Positions 16,784-25,214 of a stretch of 64,000 nucleotides of DNA are shown here, piece by piece (the stretch's first letter is position 1; every line of letters starts with the position of its first letter). Source of the stretch: Candidatus Chloroploca asiatica. Lineage in GTDB: Bacteria; Chloroflexota; Chloroflexia; Chloroflexales; Chloroflexaceae. A program made the translations under genes and the position numbers. The stretch lies in the NCBI RefSeq assembly GCF_002532075.1, contig NZ_LYXE01000080.1:16576-80575 (forward strand). Reading direction: 5' to 3'. The notes under the pieces are model-generated. The model was not told the DNA's origin, made no database searches, and saw only the letters and a program-made list of their open reading frames with translations.

Positions 16784-16788
16784 CACCT

Positions 16789-17181
16789 ATGCACTATCTG
16801 GACGCAACCGACCTCCTCATTATCCATCAAGCGCTGATCGAGCAGTTTGGCGGGATGCCCGGCATTACCGAGGCGGGCTTTGCCCGTCTGCAAGCTGCCG
16901 CCGCGACGCCGCAACAAAGCATGTTTGAGATCGATTTATATCCTGATCTGGCGAGCAAGATCGGGGCGTTGGCCTATGCGCTTATTCGCGGGCATCCCTT
17001 TTCGGATGGGAATAAACGAGTTGCTGTTGTGGCGCTTGACCTGATGGCAACGCTAAATGGGGCGCGTCTCACCGCGAGTAACGACGAGATGTATACCCTG
17101 GCGATTGAGGCAGCTGAACATCGCGCACGTGCCGAGGTCATTGCCTGGGTACGTGAACATCTGATGGTGACAAACGCATGA
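16789..17181 (+). CDS. Doc-type Fic protein 1
   Basis: 130 residues, the size of death-on-curing toxins. Motif HPFSDGNKR starts at His69; the GNK in place of GNG and the short all-helical fold place it in the Doc branch, whose P1 member phosphorylates EF-Tu and blocks translation. LDATDLLIIHQALIEQFGG and PGITEAGFARLQAA match the N-terminal Doc helices. An Asp-Glu rich C-terminus follows. The stop overlaps the start of a second Doc gene (ATGA). A cognate inhibitor is not obvious; the 70-residue protein 5 nt upstream is the best candidate. Confidence 0.88.
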   Translation: MHYLDATDLLIIHQALIEQFGGMPGITEAGFARLQAAAATPQQSMFEIDLYPDLASKIGALAYALIRGHPFSDGNKRVAVVALDLMATLNGARLTASNDEMYTLAIEAAEHRARAEVIAWVREHLMVTNA

Positions 17182-17591
17182 CCAACCATATTACACTGGG
17201 TGATCTGGTAGATATTCGTGACCGTATTGCCGTCGATGATCCATGGCGTTTCGAGATCGTCAACCCCTCGGGGTTACTCTCGGCGCTGACGACACCCTTT
17301 CAATCCGCCTTTGGGCAAGAATCGTTTCCCAGTCTCGCTGACAAGGCTGCCGCCCTCGTCTTTCTACTGATTGCGAATCACCCCTTTCGTGACGGCAACA
17401 AACGCATCGCTGGCGAGGCGATGCGGCTCTTTCTCAGTCGCAATGGCCTGGCCTTGCAAGCAACCAGCGAGGATCTTGATGCCCTGACGAGGCTTGCCAC
17501 GACGACCCACGACCCCCGTGATCACGTGCTCACCACCTGGATCATGCAACACACCATGACAGCCCCCCCAGGTGCGCCTGCTGTCCTGTGA
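17178..17591 (+). CDS. Doc-type Fic protein 2
   Basis: 137 residues. HPFRDGNKR begins at His68 in the Doc pattern, preceded by SLADKAAALVFLLIAN. The N-terminal ~50 residues (DIRDRIAVDDPWRFEIVNPSG) resemble a separate Doc subgroup and differ clearly from the first Doc protein, so this is not a simple recent duplication. It overlaps the upstream gene by 4 nt and its transcript ends in a 16-bp hairpin. Whether both are active, or one keeps the other in check, cannot be told from sequence. Confidence 0.85.
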   Translation: MTNHITLGDLVDIRDRIAVDDPWRFEIVNPSGLLSALTTPFQSAFGQESFPSLADKAAALVFLLIANHPFRDGNKRIAGEAMRLFLSRNGLALQATSEDLDALTRLATTTHDPRDHVLTTWIMQHTMTAPPGAPAVL

Positions 17592-17602
17592 CGTGAGACG
17601 TA

Positions 17603-17651
17603 CGTTGCCGGGAGGTGTGGGCGGCTTCGCTGGCGACACCTCCCGGCAACG
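17603..17651 (+). terminator. Perfect 16-bp hairpin after the Doc operon
   Basis: CGTTGCCGGGAGGTGT and ACACCTCCCGGCAACG arms, 17-nt loop, 12 nt after the last stop. No T-run. Confidence 0.65.
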
Positions 17652-17712
17652 ATCTACACCCGTCGCCAGATGGGGAATATGTCACAAATCCCGGTTTCGT
17701 GCCATAAATCTT

Positions 17713-17741
17713 TTGACATTTGGCGATCAGGGCGTTATAGT
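17713..17741 (+). promoter_or_regulatory. ppdK promoter
   Basis: TTGACA, 17 bp, TATAGT: a near-perfect housekeeping sigma promoter, 45 nt before the ppdK ATG. Confidence 0.75.
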
Positions 17742-17785
17742 TTGAGATGGTTTTCAAGACTACGCCATCAGGAGCAGGAGGCTCT

Positions 17786-20416
17786 ATGAGCAAGAAATGG
17801 GTCTACCTCTTTCGTGAGGGTGACGCGACGATGCGGGATCTTCTTGGCGGCAAAGGTGCAGGTGTAGCCGAAATGACCCGCACCGGTGTGCCAGTGCCAC
17901 CAGGGTTTACCATCACGACTGAGGCTTGTAACACGTATTACGATGTTGGACAGCAATTTCCTGAGGGTCTGTGGGATCAGGTCATTGCCGCAATGAAAGA
18001 CCTTGAGGTACAGACAGGCAAGACATTTGGCGATCCCGCCAACCCCCTTCTCGTGGCTGTCCGTTCCGGGGCCAAGTTTTCCATGCCGGGCATGATGGAC
18101 ACCGTGCTCAACCTGGGGCTCAACCAAGCGACGCGTGAAGGGTTAGCGCAACTGACCGATAACCCACGCTTTGCCGCCGATGCCTACCGCCGTTTTGTGC
18201 AACTCTTTGGCAAGATTGTGCTCGGGGTCGATGGCGAGCGTTTTGAGCATGTGTTGGACGAGGCGAAAGGCCATGGTCAGCGCCAGGACACCGATCTTTC
18301 GGCGGAAGAGTTGACCAAGATCGCCGAGACGTTCAAGGGCATTATCCGCGAAGAAGCAGGCGTCGAATTCCCCGAGGATCCGTACGAACAGTTGCGCGAA
18401 GCGATTGCCGCGGTCTTCCGCTCGTGGAATGGCCGACGCGCCCGCGATTATCGGCGCATCAATAAGATCGCGGATAGCCTCGGCACCGGCGTCAATGTGC
18501 AGTCGATGGTCTTTGGGAACATGGGCAACGACTCGGCCACTGGCGTTGCGTTTACGCGGAACCCCAGTACGGGCGACTCGGCGATTTTCGGTGAATACCT
18601 GGTCAATGCCCAGGGCGAGGATGTGGTCGCCGGTGTGCGGACCCCACAGCCGATTAGCCGGTTGCAAGAGACGATGCCTGAGGTCTATGCCGAGTTTGCG
18701 ACGATTGCCAAGCAACTCGAGCAGCACTACCATGACGTGCAGGATGTCGAATTTACCATCGAGCGCGGCAAGCTCTGGATGTTGCAGACGCGCGCTGGCA
18801 AGCGCACCGGGGCCGCTGCGGTCAAGATCGCGGTCGATCTCGCCCACGAGGGCGTCATTGATAAGGCGACGGCGGTGCAACGGGTTGACCCGCACGCGCT
18901 CGATCAGTTGCTCCACCCGATGATTGATCCCGAGGCCCGCAAGACGGCGACGGTGCTGACCACTGGTCTGCCTGCCTCACCCGGCGCGGCGAGTGGCAAG
19001 GCGGTCTTTGATCCCGATGAGGCCGAATTGCTGGCAAATACAGGCGAGAAGGTGGTGCTGATCCGGGTCGAGACGGCCCCCGAAGATTTCCACGGCATGG
19101 TGGCCGCGCAGGCGATTCTGACCGCCCGCGGTGGCATGACGTCGCACGCTGCGGTGGTCGCCCGTGGGATGGGCAAGCCGTGTGTGGCTGGTGCCGGTGA
19201 ACTGCGCGTCAGTTACGCCGATCAGTCGGTCTCGGTCGGGAGCGTGACGATCCGCAAGGGCGATTGGGTCACCCTCGATGGTGGCACCGGCGAGATCTTT
19301 GCCGGGGCGATGCCAACCGTCGAACCTGAATTGTCCGAAGACTTTGCCGAGTTGATGAGTTGGGCTGATGAGATCCGGACGATGGGCGTACGCGCCAATG
19401 CCGATGTGCCTAACGATGCCGAGGTTGCCCGCCAGTTTGGGGCCGAGGGTATCGGGCTCTGCCGCACCGAGCACATGTTTTTTGAGGGCGACCGCATTGA
19501 TGCCGTGCGCGAGATGATCCTGGCTGATACGGTTGAAGAGCGCCGCGCCGCCTTGGCCAAGATCGAACCCTTGCAGCAGAGTGACTTTGAAGGGCTCTTC
19601 CGGGCGATGGACGGGTTGCCCGTCACTATTCGTACGCTTGACCCGCCGCTGCACGAGTTCTTGCCTCACGACGATCACGAGATCGAGGCCCTCGCTGCCA
19701 AATTTGGGGCCGATCCCAGGCGGGTGAAAATCAAGGTCGAGAGTCTCCGCGAGGCCAATCCGATGCTCGGGTTCCGCGGGTGCCGCCTTGGGATTATCTA
19801 TCCTGAGATTACTGAGATGCAGGCACGGGCGATCTTCAAGGCCGCCGTCGCGGTGAAACGCGAAGGCGTTGATGTGCATCCCGAGGTGATGATCCCGTTG
19901 GTCGGCCATCTCAGCGAGCTCAAGCCGCAAGAAGAACTGGTACGCAAGGTCGCCGCCGAGGTCTTTGCCGAGGCGGGCATCGAGATCCCGTATCTGGTGG
20001 GCACGATGATCGAGTTGCCTCGGGCAGCTCTGACCGCCGATGAGATCGCCGGTGTCGCCGAGTTCTTTAGCTTCGGAACCAACGACCTCACGCAGACGGC
20101 CCTCGGGCTCTCACGTGACGACGCTGGACGCTTCTTGCCCCTCTACGTCGAGCGTAAGATTATGGCCGACGATCCCTTCCAGACGATTGATCAGCGTGGC
20201 GTTGGTCAACTTGTCCAGATGGGAACCGAGCGCGGACGGAGCACCCGGCCCAATCTGAAGGTCGGTATCTGTGGTGAACATGGAGGCGATCCGGCTTCGG
20301 TCGTCTTCTTCCACCAGGTTGGCCTCAACTATGTCAGTTGCTCACCCTACCGGGTGCCGATTGCCCGCCTCGCAGCGGCGCAAGCCGCGATTGGCGATGC
20401 CAAGCGCGATAAATAA
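17786..20416 (+). CDS. ppdK: Pyruvate, phosphate dikinase
   Basis: 876 residues from the ATG at 17786, chosen for AGGAGG 6 nt upstream and because the protein then begins SKKWVYLFREGD as in the family. Catalytic His454 in GGMTSHAAV and Cys829 in GICGEHGG sit at almost the same positions as His455 and Cys831 of the Clostridium enzyme. Domains: ATP-grasp (1-340), phosphohistidine (about 390-505), PEP/pyruvate barrel (about 520-876). It interconverts pyruvate + ATP + Pi and PEP + AMP + PPi in the cytoplasm; in Chloroflexales PEP is needed for carboxylation and gluconeogenesis. Single-gene transcript with strong promoter and a hairpin behind. Confidence 0.97.
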   Translation: MSKKWVYLFREGDATMRDLLGGKGAGVAEMTRTGVPVPPGFTITTEACNTYYDVGQQFPEGLWDQVIAAMKDLEVQTGKTFGDPANPLLVAVRSGAKFSMPGMMDTVLNLGLNQATREGLAQLTDNPRFAADAYRRFVQLFGKIVLGVDGERFEHVLDEAKGHGQRQDTDLSAEELTKIAETFKGIIREEAGVEFPEDPYEQLREAIAAVFRSWNGRRARDYRRINKIADSLGTGVNVQSMVFGNMGNDSATGVAFTRNPSTGDSAIFGEYLVNAQGEDVVAGVRTPQPISRLQETMPEVYAEFATIAKQLEQHYHDVQDVEFTIERGKLWMLQTRAGKRTGAAAVKIAVDLAHEGVIDKATAVQRVDPHALDQLLHPMIDPEARKTATVLTTGLPASPGAASGKAVFDPDEAELLANTGEKVVLIRVETAPEDFHGMVAAQAILTARGGMTSHAAVVARGMGKPCVAGAGELRVSYADQSVSVGSVTIRKGDWVTLDGGTGEIFAGAMPTVEPELSEDFAELMSWADEIRTMGVRANADVPNDAEVARQFGAEGIGLCRTEHMFFEGDRIDAVREMILADTVEERRAALAKIEPLQQSDFEGLFRAMDGLPVTIRTLDPPLHEFLPHDDHEIEALAAKFGADPRRVKIKVESLREANPMLGFRGCRLGIIYPEITEMQARAIFKAAVAVKREGVDVHPEVMIPLVGHLSELKPQEELVRKVAAEVFAEAGIEIPYLVGTMIELPRAALTADEIAGVAEFFSFGTNDLTQTALGLSRDDAGRFLPLYVERKIMADDPFQTIDQRGVGQLVQMGTERGRSTRPNLKVGICGEHGGDPASVVFFHQVGLNYVSCSPYRVPIARLAAAQAAIGDAKRDK

Positions 20417-20427
20417 GTGGCTCTCTG

Positions 20428-20453
20428 CTGACGCCTGTCTTGATGGGCGTCAG
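20428..20453 (+). terminator. Hairpin after ppdK
   Basis: CTGACGCC and GGCGTCAG arms, 10-nt loop, 12 nt after the stop. Confidence 0.55.
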
Positions 20454-20534
20454 TAGCGACGGTTCATAGCGAGGGGCGCGACAAGCACAATGGTTGCGTG
20501 GAGCGTCACCTCGCTGACGTGGAAGGAGGTCTCG

Positions 20535-20648
20535 ATGAAGCCTGAGTGGAGTGGAAGTTCGGAAGTTGGGCCTACGGTCTTGATGTATACCCTGGCCGGT
20601 GCCCTGACGTTTATGTTGTTCGTCTTTGTCTTTGCCTTCTACTGGTAG
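20535..20648 (+). CDS. 37-residue single-span membrane protein
   Basis: ATG preceded at ideal spacing by GGAAGGAGGT, one of the best ribosome binding sites in the window. The product MKPEWSGSSEVG... continues into one hydrophobic helix (about residues 13-36) ending in FYW. A 20-bp perfect terminator begins 15 nt after the stop, so this is a complete small transcription unit. Topology is probably N-out/C-in or the reverse with a 12-residue polar end. The small subunit of a respiratory or photosynthetic complex would look like this, but no family is recognised. Confidence 0.7.
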   Translation: MKPEWSGSSEVGPTVLMYTLAGALTFMLFVFVFAFYW

Positions 20649-20662
20649 AGATGGTGACAAGC

Positions 20663-20710
20663 ACCGAACGGCCCGCTCGTCCTTGCAGGACGAGCGGGCC
20701 GTTCGGTTTT
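20663..20710. terminator. Strong intrinsic terminator, 20-bp stem
   Basis: ACCGAACGGCCCGCTCGTCC, loop TTGCA, perfect complement, then TTTT on the + strand. It ends the small membrane protein transcript and probably also the opposing gene ending at 20722. Confidence 0.9.
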
Positions 20711-20721
20711 GCTAGTTTGCC

Positions 20722-23700
20722 CTAAGGTTGGATGACGGTGACGGCCTCGATCTTCCCGGTGCGCTCGAAGATGCTGCGACTCGTCGCGAGATCCAGGGTG
20801 TCTCCAGGTATCGTCTGTGTGGTGCCGTCGGTGAGGTGCAGCGTGATCTGTGGCGTGTCGCCACGCTGGTAGACCACCGGCACCTGGCAGAAAGTGAAGG
20901 CGAGCGCATCCGCCGGGAGGCTCAGGGTGCAACGCTGGCCGGCGACATCAAGGTAGTTGAAGACGCTCGCTGCACGCCCCCACTCGGCGGGATCGAGGAG
21001 GCTCGGGCGAAAGGTGAGGCGACCACCCTCAACCACCAGGCCGAGTTCACCCATCCGCGTGAGCAGTTCCTCTTTGACCTGACCGGTCATGCCCGGCTGC
21101 TGCGCCCCACGGCCAAGCGGGGTATGCGAATAGGGATCGAACGGAAAAGCCCCGTAGGTGGCCGGATCTTTGCAGAAGCCGAGCCCCGCCCGTACGCTGT
21201 GGTACGCTTCGGCAAGCCCGTTGATGGTCGCAGCATCAGCACCCTCGGCGATGGCACGCGCATGCGTCTCTTGCACGGCCAGCAACAACTTGGCAACCAT
21301 GTGCCAGTAGATGCTGCCGAGACCCTCGTAGGCAAAGAAACTGCCCGAGCGTCCGGTGAATTCGCTGTGACGAAAGACCTCTTCAAAGAGCGCGGCCAGT
21401 CTGGGGCCATCGGTGGCAACGGCGGGGGCAAAGCGTGCGTCGCGACTCAGTTCGTCAAAGAGCGCCTGTAGATCGCGGAGGTTGCGGAGATCGCCGCCAA
21501 AGTGGTAATCACCGTTGGCATCGCGCACAAGCAGTCGGCGGTCACCGGTGGCTTCGAGCGCGGCAACAAGCCCGAGATCCTGCACATGCGTGGCCGCGAC
21601 ATGGTTCTTCTGCAGAAAACCGGGTAGATCGCGATTCGGGTAGAGCATGTAGCTCTGCTGGTCTGGTCGATAGAGGGCACTGGTGCGCAGCGTTGCGAGC
21701 AGTGCCAGACTCGCTTCAGCACTCAGCAGGCCCGACGAAAGGATCGCGACCTGGCCTTCCAGCATTTCGCCGAGCCGACCGATCGACGCACGATCCCCCT
21801 CAAGCCGTAAGAGATTGTAGCTATGATAAAGGCCGTCATCGCGCCGATTGACCCGCAGGCTCTGTTCGACAAAGGCAAGCGCAAGCTCGAGACGCTCAAC
21901 GACAGTGCTGCGTGAGAGCAGGCGGAAGGCGCCACTCAGCCCAGAGGCATAGAGGCCTTCGCGGTAATGTTCGCCCACAGTGCCAAGCGCATCCATCAAG
22001 ATGCGGCGGCTCGTATCGTCAAAGCCAGCAGGCAGCAACAAACAGGCCGACTCTAACAGGCTAAAGACGCTATCGAAGAGCGAGCGCACCTCGGCGGTCA
22101 CGGTGAGATCACCAGGGCCACTTGCAAACAGGGTGCGGCAAAAGATCAGGTAGCGCCGCAGGTAGGCGAGGGTGACCACCGAGAGGCCCTTGCCGACGAG
22201 GGCGTTGTTGGCATCGTTCCATTCAGGGCGCTGGGTATTCATCCAGATGCCGCCCTCAGGCACGAAATTGACGAGCTTGGCAAGCAGCAGCACCAGCAAC
22301 TTTTCGGCCAAGCTCACGTGGAAGACATGTCCGTCGGGGCCGGGGAGCAATTTGCCATCGGCACCGCGGGCCGCCACACGTTGCTCGATCAGGCGCTCAC
22401 GCTCCATGTCAAAAACAATCGTATCGGTTGGATCGGCAAGCAGCGCCGCATACGGCTTGATGCGATACGGCACATCAACATGGCTATAGCAGCGACGGTT
22501 GAGCAGCGTACTGAGCCGCCCCGGCTCGAAGCGCTCGGTAGCTTCGAGCAGTTTGAGCAGATAGATAATCTGGTGGTCGCTCCAATAGCCAATGTTCGCC
22601 CAGGGATTCTCAGGCTCGGGCACTTCCCATTCAACTCCCGACCGGGCGAGCCGATACGGATTGTAGCCATCAGCAGTCGTGGCATTGAGGAAGAGCGCAA
22701 CCATGCTTTCGAGGAAGGACGGAAAGGCATAGCCGAGTGGTTCCCAGTTCTGGAAGAGGTCGCGCCAGTTGCCCTCATACGTGAGGCGGCGGCGTCCATC
22801 GTGGGTACGGATATTGATCTTGAAACGATTCCACGGGCGACTGGGATCGCCGTGACGACGGCTGAAGGTGAGGGGCAGATATTCGGTGCAAAGGCGTTCG
22901 AGATCGGGAAGACCACTGGCCGTCGCCTTCCTCCGCAGGTCACGGAGCTCAAGCTGACGGGGGAGATGCATAAAAAAGGCGCGGTGCTGGTCAAGCAGGT
23001 GCGGGCTCCGCTCGGCCATAAACGCACGCAGATCATCAGCATCCAGACGATAGCCATCGGCAAAGACCCCGCCGCGCATAATGTTAAAGAGGGTATTGGC
23101 GGCATGGTGGGCAATCGTCATGGCATCGGCACTCTGTTGGAGGCCATCGGCGGCAGCGACGAGCGCCTCGACCTCAGCGCGGCTACGGGCAATGTCGGCC
23201 TCGAGGTCAGCGACGAGACCCGTGGGATCATCGCGCAGCGCACGGGCAAGATCAGCGACCGCAGCGGCATCTTGGGCAACATCGGCAACGACACGCCACG
23301 TATGGGTCGTACCGGGGGCCAATTCAATTGTCGTGGCAAGGAGATACGCGCCGCGTTGGCCGCGCACATCGTGCTCGGGGACGAGGGGCTCATTACGGCG
23401 GAAGGCCCTGACCTGCGCCGAAGAGAGCAGCGTCACCGCGTTGGGCAACCCGTGTTGCCAGGTCACCGTCGCCCGGAGCGACTCGCTCGCCTCGGCGAGA
23501 TCCGTGAGGGTCGAACTGAGCGCAAAGATCGCCAGGCCACTCGGGTCAAGCACGGTGCGCTTGTAGGCGTCGAGCAGATTGCTCAGCTGTGATTGGGTAA
23601 GCCTGGTCACCCCGTGAGGGAGGATATTTTGCAGGCCATCAAGCAGTCGTACCGTACATGGTGCCCCGGTCAGTTCGTGGAGGCGACACGTACGCACAAA

Positions 23701-24126
23701 ACCAAAACGCGGGCTAGTCTGCCAGGTCATCGTAAACGCAAGCCCGAGCGCGTGATTGATCGCCTCAAAGACCAGGGTTGTGCTCAACGCATCCTTATAG
23801 AGATGCTGCACAACCTTATCATCGTACTGGTCACGGCGCACCAGCGGCTCCCATAGATAGGTATCACCCGCACGGGTAACGGCCAAAACGGTGAGTGGGC
23901 CAGTGTGGGCCTGACTATCATAGAGTCGATCAACCGTCTCATACGGAAAGAGCGCCGTATCAGGACTGACGCGGCCAGCGGTAAGCCCGCCGCTACTCGT
24001 CACAAACATCCAATGGTCAGCCGCACCGACCAGACTCATCAGAAAGGGAGGCATCTGATCGATGTTGCTGATCCGGTAACACGCAAGACCTTCGCGCTCA
24101 ACAAAGTCACCCTGCACCTCAACCAT
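20722..24126 (-). CDS. Large cellobiose-phosphorylase-like protein
   Basis: 1,134-1,136 residues; the second of two adjacent ATGs (24126) is better spaced from GAGGAG. Layout: an N-terminal beta-rich part (about 1-330), a helical linker, and an (alpha/alpha)-barrel-like part (about 440-900) with NWRDLFQNWE, NATTADGYNPYR, GYWSDHQIIYLLKLLE and TQRPEWNDANNALVGKG. These motifs recall a conserved, little-studied family that databases tend to label cellobiose phosphorylase; the acidic residues in those motifs could be catalytic. No signal peptide, so cytoplasmic. It is the last gene behind a sugar ABC importer, which fits intracellular processing of an imported oligosaccharide. Substrate unknown. 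Confidence 0.6.
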   Translation of the reverse strand: MVEVQGDFVEREGLACYRISNIDQMPPFLMSLVGAADHWMFVTSSGGLTAGRVSPDTALFPYETVDRLYDSQAHTGPLTVLAVTRAGDTYLWEPLVRRDQYDDKVVQHLYKDALSTTLVFEAINHALGLAFTMTWQTSPRFGFVRTCRLHELTGAPCTVRLLDGLQNILPHGVTRLTQSQLSNLLDAYKRTVLDPSGLAIFALSSTLTDLAEASESLRATVTWQHGLPNAVTLLSSAQVRAFRRNEPLVPEHDVRGQRGAYLLATTIELAPGTTHTWRVVADVAQDAAAVADLARALRDDPTGLVADLEADIARSRAEVEALVAAADGLQQSADAMTIAHHAANTLFNIMRGGVFADGYRLDADDLRAFMAERSPHLLDQHRAFFMHLPRQLELRDLRRKATASGLPDLERLCTEYLPLTFSRRHGDPSRPWNRFKINIRTHDGRRRLTYEGNWRDLFQNWEPLGYAFPSFLESMVALFLNATTADGYNPYRLARSGVEWEVPEPENPWANIGYWSDHQIIYLLKLLEATERFEPGRLSTLLNRRCYSHVDVPYRIKPYAALLADPTDTIVFDMERERLIEQRVAARGADGKLLPGPDGHVFHVSLAEKLLVLLLAKLVNFVPEGGIWMNTQRPEWNDANNALVGKGLSVVTLAYLRRYLIFCRTLFASGPGDLTVTAEVRSLFDSVFSLLESACLLLPAGFDDTSRRILMDALGTVGEHYREGLYASGLSGAFRLLSRSTVVERLELALAFVEQSLRVNRRDDGLYHSYNLLRLEGDRASIGRLGEMLEGQVAILSSGLLSAEASLALLATLRTSALYRPDQQSYMLYPNRDLPGFLQKNHVAATHVQDLGLVAALEATGDRRLLVRDANGDYHFGGDLRNLRDLQALFDELSRDARFAPAVATDGPRLAALFEEVFRHSEFTGRSGSFFAYEGLGSIYWHMVAKLLLAVQETHARAIAEGADAATINGLAEAYHSVRAGLGFCKDPATYGAFPFDPYSHTPLGRGAQQPGMTGQVKEELLTRMGELGLVVEGGRLTFRPSLLDPAEWGRAASVFNYLDVAGQRCTLSLPADALAFTFCQVPVVYQRGDTPQITLHLTDGTTQTIPGDTLDLATSRSIFERTGKIEAVTVIQP

Positions 24127-24139
24127 ATGCATAGCTCCT

Positions 24140-24335
24140 CACACCTCGCTGTGCGTGGCAACGGCAAAGCCACTGCCCGTCACTCACGCCGACAAGCCAC
24201 CTCACTCCGCGGTGGGATGGGCAGCGACAAAGCCGCGGCCACCTCACACCTCGCTGTGCGTGGCAGCGACAAAGCCGCGGCCACCTCACACCTCGCTGTG
24301 CGTGGCAGCGGCAAAGCCGCTGCCACGCACAGCGA
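24140..24335. repeat. 42-bp palindromic repeats
   Basis: CACACCTCGCTGTGCGTGGC occurs at 24140, 24245 and 24287 (the last two exactly 42 nt apart), joined to GACAAAGCCGCGGCCACCT units; a shuffled copy lies at 24180-24240. The block ends with GTGGCAGCGGCAAAGCCGCTGCCAC (stated in two arms: GTGGCAGCGG, CCGCTGCCAC), a hairpin right after the permease gene. Confidence 0.75.
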
Positions 24336-24341
24336 AAAACC

Positions 24342-25214
24342 TTACCCCTTGACGGCACCTGCGGTCAAGCCAGAAACAATATAGCGTTGCAGGACAAGGA
24401 AGAGCAGCAACATCGGCAAAGTCATAATCAGCACAGCCGCGGCGAGGGTAGGCCAATCGCTACCATAGACGCCCTGGAAGACAATCATGCCACGGGTGAT
24501 CGGATAATAATCCTTGTTGGTCAAATAGATCGTCGGCAAGATCAGTTCATTCCAAATCCCGATGGCGTGCAGCACCGCGATCGTCGCAATCGCCGGCTGG
24601 ATCAACGGAAAGACAATTGAGGTCACAAAACGGAAGTAACCGCAACCATCCATTGCCGCCGCCTCGTCCAATTCAATCGGCAGGGTCTTGATATAGTTGA
24701 CCAGGATCACGATGCCAATCGGGTTGACCAGGAAGAGCATCACATAGCCGAACGGGTTGTTGTAGAGACCCAGGCTGAGCATCAGTTGGAACTGAGGAAT
24801 CAGGGCGACGGGCAAAAAGAGCGCAATGACATAGAGCGTAAGGAGCCAACTCGCGCCCTTGACATAGCCACGGGAAATCGGGAAGGCGACAAAGACCGCC
24901 ATCACCACATAGGCCACCGTCGCCGAGACCGTATAGAGCAGCGTATTGGTCATATAGCGCAGGAAGTTGGCCCGCTGCCAGGCATCAATAAAATTCTGAA
25001 AGTGCAAGCCAGAGGGCAGCGCCGTCGCACTCTTCATAAACTCGGGCATCGTCTTGAGTGACGTAATGACCAGCATCATCAACGGCCCGAGGTAGACGAG
25101 GGCAAAGAGGCCGAGAATAACATACGAGACAAAGCGGATCCAGTTGAAGCGTTTGACCGGAAATGATCGTTGCTCGGGAAGCGCCTTTGTTTCAGGGTTA
25201 GTTATGGTACTCAT
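24342..25214 (-). CDS. Carbohydrate ABC transporter permease (MalG type)
   Basis: 290 residues with six membrane helices. The EAA loop is LPIELDEAAAMDGCGYFRFV, matching the sugar-porter consensus. The N-terminal ~25 residues are polar (MSTITNPETKALPEQ...). It forms the inner-membrane channel with the upstream MalF-type subunit, with which it overlaps by 4 nt. No ATPase gene is in the window; such importers often share a general MsiK-type ATPase encoded elsewhere. Transcription from the binding-protein promoter is likely. Confidence 0.92.
   Translation of the reverse strand: MSTITNPETKALPEQRSFPVKRFNWIRFVSYVILGLFALVYLGPLMMLVITSLKTMPEFMKSATALPSGLHFQNFIDAWQRANFLRYMTNTLLYTVSATVAYVVMAVFVAFPISRGYVKGASWLLTLYVIALFLPVALIPQFQLMLSLGLYNNPFGYVMLFLVNPIGIVILVNYIKTLPIELDEAAAMDGCGYFRFVTSIVFPLIQPAIATIAVLHAIGIWNELILPTIYLTNKDYYPITRGMIVFQGVYGSDWPTLAAAVLIMTLPMLLLFLVLQRYIVSGLTAGAVKG

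Noticed and set aside
22318..23592. 424-codon frame opposite the cellobiose-phosphorylase-like gene
   Set aside because: Antisense shadow without start signals or family features.
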